Of a stretch of 64,000 bases of DNA, positions 55,245 through 64,000 are shown piece after piece. The stretch comes from Phoma sp. XZ068. Its lineage: Eukaryota > Ascomycota > Dothideomycetes > Pleosporales > Didymellaceae. Within the stretch, counting starts at the first letter, position 1. Each line of letters starts with the position of its first letter. The position numbers and the translations under genes are program-made. Where the stretch lies: contig RBKR01000019.1 of NCBI GenBank assembly GCA_004835665.1, positions 248,001 to 312,000 on the forward strand. Reading direction: 5' to 3'. The notes beneath the pieces were generated by a model that did no database searches, was not told the DNA's origin, and was given only the letters and a program-made list of their open reading frames with translations.

Positions 55245-57752
55245 ATGGCCGACGCTTCAAAGAAGCGGAAGCAAACGTCGGACAGTGCGCCGCATGCAAA
55301 GCGCGCGCGCTTTCCCCAGAAGCCCCAGTACAACATCCCCACCATACCAACGAGGAACGCGTATCCAAATGGCGAGGTCAACGTCAAGAATCTGCTCAAA
55401 TCCCACGAAAATGAAATCAAGTCGCTGGAGGGGGCCATGAAGGCGGCGAAAAAGGGTCTATCGAGAAGAGCCTTCCAAGATGTCCCCAGAGAATTGCGCA
55501 GGAGGACTGCAAGCCACAACCCAAACCGTGTACCCAAACGGCTAAGAAAGCGAGCACGTCAAGAAGCCAAGGAAGACAACACTCCGATATCAAGGGGGAC
55601 AAGTGGTAGTGGGATTGGCAAAGGCAAGAAGAAGCATCTCAGAAAGGAGGGCATTGAGAAGAGCAAGCAAGTGTGCGCGCAGAGAGAGCAGAAGAAGGCA
55701 GAGAAGAAGGGCAGTGAGCAGACAGAGACCGAGCGAGCAGAAGAAGCTTCCAAAGCTGCGCCTGCACCAAAACCCAAGCCTAGATTTCCATCCCTAGCCA
55801 CGCCCGCAACGCCGCCATCACGATTTCGCAGACGTCAGCGAGACAAGACGTGGCTACCTACGCACATATGGCACACGAAGCGTGCACGCATGACCGAACC
55901 AAAAACCCCGCTTTGGCGATTTGCAATTCCACTTGCGCCCGTTGTGAAAGCATACCGCCTGACCCATCGCGCCGCCGCCCAGCGCGGAGCCGTTGCCTGG
56001 GATATGAGCTACATGTCCACGATCGGACTTGAGGGCGTGGAAGACAGCATCGTTGGGCTGCTGAAAGGCTTACATTTCGGCGCCGAAGATGCTGAAGATC
56101 CATGGCAAGGGCGATCCAGGGCGAAGAAGTGGAAGCAAGGCACAAGAGTCTGGGAAGGCTGGTTGCACGAGAGAGAAGCAAAGCCTCTGAAGCGATTTGC
56201 ACACGTCTCTGTCATCTGGGGTGCGCCAGAAACGGGTGTGAAGAAGAGGAGAGCATTCATCCGGGTTCACCCAAGTGCGTTTTTGCAAGTCTGGAATGAG
56301 GTTATTCGCATTTCGAAAGTCCAGAAGCCACCAGTGGCTGTAGAAGACCTTCGTTTTGAGATCGGCTCTATTGAGATCATGGGACCCGCTGCCGCGGAAA
56401 CGCTCTGCTCGATACTATATCCAGCTCCGTCCGATGCTGCACTTGATGCGCCTCAGTCACTGTGGCCTTCGCTTGCTTCGATTACTGACCCTGGCGCTTT
56501 ACCAGCTGGCGCGGTGCTTGCATTCGACATCGCAGACCCTCGCCTCCGAGACCCTCCAACAACATCGGTGATAGACCAAGATCCTTCCGCCTTGGTTGAG
56601 ACACTCGCGGCTTGGCCAATTGACAGTACGCAACTGTCGTCAACCATCTTCAGCCGCACCGCTCGACTCGCAGGTCAAAGGACAATGCCGTCACAAAAGT
56701 CCATCAACAAGCGACAGAGTGCAAACACGCTAGGTGAATACCCGGAGCCGAGACCAACTGACCCCCGGATTCCAATGCTTATTTATGTCTCTCGAGAGAG
56801 CAACGCCTGGATAGTTCTCCTTCCGTGGAAGTGCGTCATGCCTGTATGGCGAGGCATTATGCGTTATCCGATATCCACTGGTGGCAACCCTCGCTTTGGC
56901 GGAATAAAGGAGAGGCGGCAGGTCACTTTCGAACGTTCAGTACCTAGTTTTCCCTATGACTGTCCTAGTACTGAAGCTGGCTCATCTTGGGAGCTGAAGC
57001 AGCAACAAGTGAGGAAGCACGAGTGGACGAAGCGGCCAAAGGGCAAGAGGATTGAATGGTCCACTATCGATCTCGGCAACGGAAGGAAGGGCGAAATTGG
57101 CGATCCATGGGCCTGCGAGTGGGCGCGACTGCTACCAGATGCATCTGCGGAGTCTGCAGCAGCGCAAGACAAGGCTGCGAAGGCCGTTACGCCGTTCCGT
57201 CAGCTCTCCTCTCGTCAAGCGACTGGGATTTTGGGGGACATCTCTATCAAGCCTAAGGTACCTTATCTATTCACTGCCAAGGTCACGGTGGTAGGACGAG
57301 GGTATCCCATTGACTGCTCTCGGGTGTACCGCTTGCCTACGAACAACCCCGAGCTCCGAAACAAGTGGTTAGCTTTGCTGCCAGGACCTGAGTCAAAGAC
57401 GAACGGGGTACCAAGGAGACAACAAACACGCGGCGGTGATGATGTACCTGAGCACCTGAAGCGAAGAGAGCTTGCCCGCAGTCTGCTTGAGTCACCAGCA
57501 CCGAAGAAGAACGCTTCGACACCCGCAGATAACAACTACCCACTGGTCCCGGATGAGGCCGATTTGATTGGCTTCGTCACTACGGGCAACTACAATCTGG
57601 CTGAGGGCATGCCGACTGCTGTTGCCAACCTCGCTCTGCATAGGATCCTTGGTAGTACCAGAGGTGAAGGTGCACGAAAAGAGGACCACATCTGTATCGT
57701 CAGAGAGCCTGGGCGAACAATAGGTAGACTTGCAACATGGGAGGTTGTCTAG
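55245..57752 (+). CDS. POP1: RNase P / RNase MRP subunit POP1
   Basis: A single exon of 835 aa with the ATG at 55245 (ACCATGG context). The basic N-terminus has NLS-like runs (KKRKQ, KRARF). The POP1 domain is clear: FQDVPRELRRRTASHNPNRVPKRLRKRA near residue 78, then TWLPTHIWHTKRARM near residue 202, followed by WRFAIPLAPVVKAYRLTHRAA. A POPLD-type block with VLLPWKCVMPVWRGIMRYP and RFGGIKERRQVTFE lies in the second half. The end has a DLIGFVTTGNYNLAEGMPTAV region and an RTIGRLATWEVV tail. POP1 is the largest common protein of nucleolar RNase P (tRNA 5' maturation) and RNase MRP (rRNA processing). The gene lies just upstream of eL43, on the same strand but separately transcribed. Confidence 0.95.
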   Translation: MADASKKRKQTSDSAPHAKRARFPQKPQYNIPTIPTRNAYPNGEVNVKNLLKSHENEIKSLEGAMKAAKKGLSRRAFQDVPRELRRRTASHNPNRVPKRLRKRARQEAKEDNTPISRGTSGSGIGKGKKKHLRKEGIEKSKQVCAQREQKKAEKKGSEQTETERAEEASKAAPAPKPKPRFPSLATPATPPSRFRRRQRDKTWLPTHIWHTKRARMTEPKTPLWRFAIPLAPVVKAYRLTHRAAAQRGAVAWDMSYMSTIGLEGVEDSIVGLLKGLHFGAEDAEDPWQGRSRAKKWKQGTRVWEGWLHEREAKPLKRFAHVSVIWGAPETGVKKRRAFIRVHPSAFLQVWNEVIRISKVQKPPVAVEDLRFEIGSIEIMGPAAAETLCSILYPAPSDAALDAPQSLWPSLASITDPGALPAGAVLAFDIADPRLRDPPTTSVIDQDPSALVETLAAWPIDSTQLSSTIFSRTARLAGQRTMPSQKSINKRQSANTLGEYPEPRPTDPRIPMLIYVSRESNAWIVLLPWKCVMPVWRGIMRYPISTGGNPRFGGIKERRQVTFERSVPSFPYDCPSTEAGSSWELKQQQVRKHEWTKRPKGKRIEWSTIDLGNGRKGEIGDPWACEWARLLPDASAESAAAQDKAAKAVTPFRQLSSRQATGILGDISIKPKVPYLFTAKVTVVGRGYPIDCSRVYRLPTNNPELRNKWLALLPGPESKTNGVPRRQQTRGGDDVPEHLKRRELARSLLESPAPKKNASTPADNNYPLVPDEADLIGFVTTGNYNLAEGMPTAVANLALHRILGSTRGEGARKEDHICIVREPGRTIGRLATWEVV

Positions 57753-58208
57753 GACGGACAGCAACACGTTCCTCTCAATGATACCAAGCTCTTCATAGCA
57801 GTCCTCCGAAATCTAGACTGCACATCTATAGTCCCATCCTTATTGCCGTGACATGTCCTGCATGAGATGCTCAATCGGTATTGCATTCCTTGGCACGCTC
57901 TTCCATACCGTGCATAGGAAACCGCGCATATATGCACCCCACAAGTCACATCCCACAATGAGTGCCAGTCGGTCAACGCGCAATTTTCCTCGAGCGCTCC
58001 GCCTAGCTGTCCAGACTGATGTTGTTGTTGGTGATGTCGCGCCTCGACCGCCCTCGCTTAGGTCGGTGAGGGTTGATCCGTCTAGAAGGCGCGCCCAATA
58101 CGGCAAAGCGCTGCCAAGGATCCCGCTAAGGCGCTGCCCACACGATCGAAATTGACCGACCACGAAACTTTCGACTTCGTCAATCCCAACCCACACAACA
58201 CCGCCAAA
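57753..58208. other. Intergenic POP1 / eL43
   Basis: 456 bp containing the POP1 3' end and the eL43 promoter. No gene seen. Confidence 0.5.
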
Positions 58209-58702
58209 ATGACCAAGCGTACGACTGCCCCAACTGCTCGAGCGATGAGAAGACGATATTGATTGCGATGTAGGCACTAAGAAGGTCGGCATCACCGGAA
58301 AGTACGGTACCCGTTACGGTGCTTCGCTCCGTAAGCAGGTTAAGAAGATGGAAGTGCGTACACACCAGAGATCCCGCGCCCGTTGAAGGACGAAATGTTG
58401 ACGCTCTCCCCAGGTCACACAGCACGCCCGCTACGTGTGCCAGTTCTGCGGCAAGAACGCTGTCAAGCGCCAGGCCGTCGGTATCTGGAACTGCCGCTCC
58501 TGTCGCAAGACCACCGCTGGTGGTGCTTACACCGTCGCGTAAGAAATCCCGCACCGCACCGCACATGTCACGTCTCGATACGAGGAACTGGAATGCGCGA
58601 TGAACAATGGAACGAGCACGACTAACAAGCGCCCACAGTACCCCCGCCGCCGCCGCCACAAGGTCGACCATCCGTCGTCTCCGTGAGATCGCTGAGGTTT
58701 AA
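58209..58702 (+). CDS. RPL43: 60S ribosomal protein eL43 (L37a / Rpl43)
   Basis: Four exons: 58209-58218, 58274-58353, 58414-58538 and 58639-58702, with introns of 55, 60 and 100 bp; 92 aa, the standard family length. Exon 1 is only 10 nt (ATG ACC AAG C), a common arrangement in ribosomal protein genes. The spliced protein reads MTKRTKKVGITGKYGTRYG, then a zinc ribbon with C-x2-C (CQFCGKN) and C-x2-C (CRSCRK), and ends RSTIRRLREIAEV. It is a structural component of the large subunit. No single open frame covers the gene, so simple ORF calling misses it. The assignment rests on end-to-end identity to the conserved family pattern. Confidence 0.97.
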
Positions 58703-61491
58703 GGGAACATTGGGCACTGGGATGGTGGAGTTCTTCGAGCGTGTTTCTCTGCATCAGCAGCCATCATACGATTGAAATGGCTTGCAGGAGCTTTCGGATA
58801 CCTGTCCTGTAACGATCATGGAGTCTACAGGATTACACACAAAGAAATGGCACGATCATGAACAAACACTAAATCCTTGCCTGACTCCGTTGTATTCGTG
58901 TGGGAACTTTAAGGTGCTCACAATGCTAGGTCATCGCGCTGAACGCACTCTGCCCCCTACCCACTATGACGAAACTCCTGAGAAACAACGATCGATATCA
59001 TCTCCAATCAAGACATGATTAACGAGTACACTTTCTTACACGCACTATTGGTCCCCATACGATCCTCGCGCTTAATATTCCAACTGCATGAACGTCCGTG
59101 TCGAGACCGCTTCAATCATCGTACAGCTAGCAGATGTTGATGTCCGCAACATGAACGTCCTGCGAATGGACCTGAGCATAGATGACTTGTTCGACCAACT
59201 ACACCTTGGACGTACCTGGTGGTCGCATAACCACTCTCCGCCATTCCTGCCACTGCACGCCGCACTTCAACGACGCTGTTAGCACCATACAGTCACGTTT
59301 GGCGACTGACTGCAACGAGGATAGGCGCGACCAATCTCAAGACATGTGAAGCTCAAGCCAAAGACTGTCTTCCTCCTTTCTCATAGCTTCCAACTATCTT
59401 CCGAGTGCATGAGGCTGTTGTCGTCTTCTCCTTGCCCCGCTTCGCAACCTTCAAGGCTACTTCTTCCTCACTGCATTTATGGCATTTGCGCAATCTTCCC
59501 CTCCACGCACCTTGTCCATCCTTGTGCGACCACGTAAACTACCTGGGTTCTGCGCGTTTTCCTGCCTTCGTGTTCCAGTTGCACATCGTTCTGACACACT
59601 GACATCACGTTATGCTCCACGCCTTGCGCCTCTAGGCCTTCATCGCAAAGAGTTTGAAGCTATTAGAACATTCAAGTCGCATCAACCCTCATCCTGCGCA
59701 TCGTAATCATATTGACCGAGTATGGTCCCCTTGCCCCGTCGTGAAGTCGCTACTCTCCCACCTCCTTGACCCTTCGAGGTAGTGCATGTGTCGTGCTTGC
59801 CATGTGTCGAGCCACCTGAACGTCCGCTATCCAAAGAACGGTGAGCAAATCTGCACACCTGTCAAAACCCTGGTCTCCGATATTGACGAGCCTATGATAA
59901 TAGCTTGGTAGTCAGGATAGGCGTCGAGTAGATGCGTCGTACTTGCATTTGTGACTTCGACCCGTTCCGTCGCGAGGCTGAGAAAATGTCATTCAGAGTC
60001 TCTTCCAAGTTCGCAGACACAAGTAGATTCATCCCCGAGCTTTCAATTCCATCAACGATCGTTCTGTACCTGCTGAATATATAGTAGGAGCGAGAAGCGG
60101 TACAATGCTTGCACGCGTACGACCAATCGATTCTTCAATGTCCAGAGCGGCAGGATCAAAAATCTAATTCCCGGACGATGAGCGCGTTCAGGTCCTCAAA
60201 CTACCTGATACAGTAGTTTGCAATAGCTGTTGATTACTGTCAAAACTTCTTAGAGATTACGCAACAGGTGCTGTACAACACTACGGTAACAACTCTGTGA
60301 CTGGATTGGATACCATGATCTCAGACCCACTGGAGCAATGCACGAAGCCCTCAACCTACTCAATGGAGTAGGTTATGAGAGCTGTTGATTACTGTCATAA
60401 GAAGCAGTGACACAGCATCCTGCAATGCGCTTCCCACTGGTCGCCTTGTATCATAGGCACTTGTCCACAATGGAAAGCAGTCTCTTTGAAAATGCGGCAG
60501 CGCATCTGTGATTACTCGAAATATGAGTCAACCCACTTGAAGGCCCCATCCATCTGCTCCACTCGCTCTCTGCAAATGGGCTGAAGTTTGCTATCATGGC
60601 GAGCCGAAACAGTAACTACCGCAGGCCGTGCAGTGCGTAATGCGAAGTTCACGTCAAACCATGGCCAGGAACGATATGTTACTCTTTTAAATGTGTTTTT
60701 CAAATATTTGGATATGATCACTTCTACTCTCCATCTTGTTGCGTCCCCTGCCCTCAACCCCAGTCGCGATATCACCTCCCCACATGATCGCTATCGCTCC
60801 CAATATTACAAAGAACGCCCATCCATGTGGTAGTTCCGTTATTCGTAATTCTTCCCGTCGCAAACTCCAAGACTCGCTTTGTCTACACCAACAGCCAAAC
60901 GTGGAAGAAAACAGAGCGCATAGAAATGCTGAGAAAAAGAGGTACCCAGCCCCAAGCCCAAATGCGTGAAATGCCCAATGATTTTTACAATGATGCAAAT
61001 GCAATGAAGAAAAGAACAGCCATGATATACAAAGGCGCTCTATATGCAATGAGTTGTACGAGCCGAGTCTTCAAAATGCAAAAATGCTGATGCTCAAGCG
61101 GAGATTCTGTTTGAAGCAAACGGCCAGATGTGGCTCAACGTGAGCGTTCCAAAACCCGAACCCTGAAGTGTCCCCGGTGTTTCACCCAGATCGGTACCTG
61201 CTGTGTATTATGTCCAAGTAATTCGTCGCAATTAGATGGGTCGTAAATGAGACGTTGCAAAAACCCATCTGTCGAATCCAATATGGATGCGTCTTGCGTA
61301 GAATACTGGCAAGAAGATGCAGTACAGCTCGAAGAAAGAAATGTCTATGATTACGTGCTTTTGCGGTGGTCGGTTTGGGGTATTGTCGTTGGTCGTAAGC
61401 AAATGAGGCCGCCAACCTAGGAAAATCGCACTGCAGGACTATCCGGTAGTCCTTGGCGAGGTAGAAAGAAAAGAAGAGGGTCCGAAGGACT
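58703..61491. other. Gene-poor stretch, no credible gene seen
   Basis: 2.8 kb between eL43 and the KRE6 stop. It contains an 18-bp exact direct repeat at 60225-60242 and 60380-60397. A 120-codon minus-strand frame at 60687-61049 has hydrophobic runs but no known motif and may lie in the KRE6 3' flank. I do not call it. Confidence 0.4.
60225..60397. repeat. Pair of exact 18-bp direct repeats
   Basis: AGCTGTTGATTACTGTCA occurs at 60225-60242 and again at 60380-60397, 155 bp apart on the same strand, in the gene-poor region. Confidence 0.9.
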
Positions 61492-63682
61492 TTATTTGCA
61501 GTCGGACATAAACGAGTTCTTCGGCCAGTCATAACCGGTCGATTTCCTGCACGTTCATTAGTATGATGCGAGTTGCCTGGAATAGAGTAGTACATACCAG
61601 TCTGTGTGGTTGGGGTTCTGGTAAGCATCCGGGTGTTTCTTGATATAGGACGTGGTTTCATAGCCTTCTGGATCGCAAGTTATGCTCTCGCTGCCCTCCG
61701 GCTGGTAGATGCGGATGTAATCGATACGCATGATGGCAGGCAACATGGCTGCAATTTGGGCGAAGTCGATGGCGGCGAAGCTGTTGGACATGCCAAAGTT
61801 GCCAATGATGGCCATAGGCTCTTCCGGAATGACTCGAGTGCCGATGTTACCAGTGGGACGTGTAGCAGAAGCCTTCATCGTCCAGGTTTTGTCATCGCCC
61901 ACATACCAGGTGATGAAACCGTTGCCACCTGTCTTGTACTCAAACGCGTACTTCTGGTACTGCTTGCCATCGTACCAATCGGTGTTCAGATTGGTCAGGC
62001 CTGAGACAGCCTGCTGGTAAGGGCCGCCCTTGTATGCGTTCATCATAGTGATCGAGTTATCGTAAACCTCCATTTGCTCTGTGGATAGTTAGTAGAGCCT
62101 GGAGCCTAGCTTGCGAATACTTACCATAGTCAGGCATGTACCAGGTATCGAAAGGCGCAGCTTGGAAAGACTGAGATACTACGCCTACAGCGTTGCTCTC
62201 ACCGGGTCCTAGGAAGTGCACTGAGCCTTCCAGAGCATCGATTTCAGGAGCACTGCGAGACTTGCCAGGAGTAGGATGATCTTCACCTGAGCAAGTGCAG
62301 GCAGGAAGCCTCATACCCGGGAGGTAGCTGAGACCATCGTAAGAGCTCTGGTTGGGCGTAATGCCAACGTCACACTCGTCGTGGTAGCTGTATGGCCACA
62401 AGCCTTCAGTCGAACCAAGGTATCCAGGACGAGCCAGGTTGCCCATGGTCCAGAAACCAGGCCAGAAACCACTAATATCGCCTCGGCCAGGTAACGAGAT
62501 ACTAGCCTCCAAATGGCCACCCTTGTAGCACAACTTGTTCCACGACTGGACCATACCTGATCGGTAGTTAAGGCCGTGGTTTTTGAACAGATCGAACTTG
62601 AAGTTCAGAGTACCGTTCTCAGTATAAACCGCATCGGGGTCATACCACTGGAGAGTATTAGTGCTGAATCAAAATCTCCAAGCTTGTGTCACTCACCTCC
62701 AAATCCTGCGTGGCACCGTACCAGATATCCACGGCTTGGAAGAATGGATCATCACCGTCGTAGAAAGTACGTCCATCAGTATTGAACTCATCGGAGAAAA
62801 CCAATTTCTGCGTGGAACCGTCGGCAGACTTGCGTGTCATTGCAGACTGTGGTGTGTCTGGATCGATTAGGCCCTTTCGCAGGTTTGTCAACAGCGGCTC
62901 CTTCTCTTTGCCCTTGATGCAGAGTGGGTTGTTCGTGCAGGGCCCGATTTCCTTCTCTGTCAACTTGTCGACGAAAGTACTAGAGACTTGTCAGTAGGTG
63001 TCAAACGTAGGCAGGGCGGTAGATGCTGGACGTACAGGATGGGGTATCCAATGAACAGGAAAAGTAGACCAAGCACCAAGATTCCAAGGCCACCCAGGTT
63101 GACCATTCCTCTTTTTGTGAAAATGTCACAATCGCGCTTGTCTTTCTCGCCCGGCTCCGGGTTGTGCAATGCGTCATCAGCTTCCACATCTTCGGGGAAG
63201 AGCAGTAACCCTGCAGACGGGTGGATGTTGAACTTCTCCGACACTGTTTGCGTGTTCAGATCATCCTCGCTACCAGCGCGCGACGGCGCTCTTGAATCGT
63301 CGAATGGCGAGGCAAAAGGTCCTCTCAAAGACATGTCCGACTCCCAACTAGTGCGCCGCGAGGACATGCCAGAGGGAGAGCCCACTGGCGACTCGTCTCT
63401 AAAAGGCTTCATCTTGGATTTTCTCGGTGGGAGCAAAAGGTCCCCAGACTCGGCAAGACCGACATTGGAATAGATGTTGGGAACTTGTGTCGCCGATCGG
63501 AGGCCGGGGCTCGGTGCGGTGCCAGGTCGAATGGGCGTCGTCAATGAACGCGCTGTGTGTGTTCGTGCTGTGCCCGGTCGTACTTGTGGCGGCGAGTTGT
63601 CGTCTGTGATTATGTCATGCGAGCCTGAGTTGAGGCGCAGATGCGGCGGTTGTTCCCCTCGAGGGGACAGCGGTTCCGACAT
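61492..63682 (-). CDS. kre6: KRE6/SKN1-type beta-1,6-glucan synthesis protein (GH16 fold, type II membrane)
   Basis: Five exons: 63682-63036, 62979-62697, 62647-62125, 62078-61598 and 61546-61492; introns of 56, 49, 46 and 51 bp; 662 aa. The cytosolic N-terminus of about 190 residues is Ser/Pro/Arg-rich. A TM segment (LGGLGILVLGLLFLFIGYPIL) near 196-216 makes it a type II protein. The lumenal GH16-like domain has LVFSDEFN, WYDPDAVYTENGTLNFKF, GFWPGFWTMGNLARPGYLGS and the acidic triad EIDALE (Glu445, Asp447, Glu450). AFEYKTGGNGFITWYVGD and MRIDYIRIYQP follow. The last exon, found only by splicing, adds KSTGYDWPKNSFMSDCK, the conserved C-terminus. These proteins act in the ER/Golgi and at the plasma membrane in beta-1,6-glucan assembly of the cell wall. 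ATG at 63682 chosen; the codon two triplets upstream is TTG. Confidence 0.95.
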
Positions 63683-64000
63683 GGTCAAAGGGCGTATGTG
63701 GTGAAGGTGCTAATGATCGTGTGCTGCTATAGGTCCAAGGAAGGGCGAGCTTGGGCGGCGAACGAGTGTTGTTGTCGGCTATGTGCGCGGCATGCAACTG
63801 GAATGCCCGAGAAGGGAACGACGTGCGTAGCGCGCTGCAGGTGGGTGTCGGGACAACAGGAACACCAATATGCGCAACTGAAGCCTCGTGGTGCTACGTC
63901 CAAAAAGAGACAGAGGTCGAAACGCTGCTCGAATTCGCTGGTGGAGAGGAGAAGGGACGCCGCGAGGAGCGAGAATGGAGGTGCAGGCGCTTGGGGGAGG
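63683..64000. other. KRE6 upstream region
   Basis: 318 bp to the window edge. This is the presumed 5' UTR and promoter of the KRE6 gene, G/A-rich at the far end on the plus strand. No gene seen. Confidence 0.5.

Noticed and set aside
58539..58638. Intronic snoRNA in eL43 intron 3
   Set aside because: A weak C-box-like string is present but no D box or pairing ends are visible.
60687..61049. 120-codon minus-strand frame with hydrophobic runs downstream of KRE6
   Set aside because: No family resemblance; most likely the KRE6 3' flank read by chance.

Overview
This is a nuclear chromosome segment from a filamentous ascomycete. The evidence is short spliceosomal introns (mostly 44-60 bp, GT..AG, often with a CTRAC/CTAAT branch site), mosaic protein-coding genes on both strands, fungal-only families (KAR9, KRE6/SKN1, Zn2Cys6 factor, fungal LtrA, cry-DASH with an RGG tail) and a lone tRNA-Lys gene. 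Gene content and style fit Dothideomycetes, probably Pleosporales; that placement is inference. Exon structures were rebuilt by hand from splice sites, frame continuity and family conservation.

Layout. 1-14 kb is gene-sparse: the 3' end of an Rgp1-like gene, a tRNA-Lys(CTT) and one Zn2Cys6 transcription factor, with about 12 kb where I see no credible gene. 14-24 kb carries an O-methyltransferase with a mitochondrial-looking leader, a large unknown protein, a small Cys protein and a membrane-anchored alpha/beta hydrolase whose 3' flank holds a hexanucleotide repeat. 25-33 kb has an HMG-box regulator, an SGNH/GDSL-like membrane protein and a secreted M28 (glutamate carboxypeptidase-like) peptidase, all on the minus strand. 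33-43 kb has KAR9 (plus), a possible small membrane protein, an LtrA-family membrane protein with a His-rich tail and an MFS transporter.

44-58.7 kb is the densest part: a secreted DJ-1/PfpI protein, a cry-DASH photolyase/cryptochrome, glutamate decarboxylase (GAD), a secreted two-domain fasciclin protein, a J-like protein without HPD, POP1 (RNase P/MRP) and ribosomal protein eL43. After a 2.8-kb gap the window closes with the beta-1,6-glucan synthesis protein KRE6/SKN1.

How they work together. Most genes are unlinked housekeeping functions: RNA processing and translation (POP1, eL43, tRNA), cell wall (KRE6, FAS1), spindle positioning (KAR9) and vesicle traffic (Rgp1). Several are divergently paired and may share promoters: GAD/FAS1, J-like/POP1, M28/KAR9 and MFS/DJ-1. 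I found no biosynthetic cluster, intact transposon, CRISPR or phage. The best leads for follow-up are the symmetric palindromic element between GAD and FAS1, the organelle-leader candidates on cry-DASH and the O-methyltransferase, two His-rich metal-binding-like tracts, and two family members with altered catalytic motifs (GDSL without Ser, J domain without HPD).
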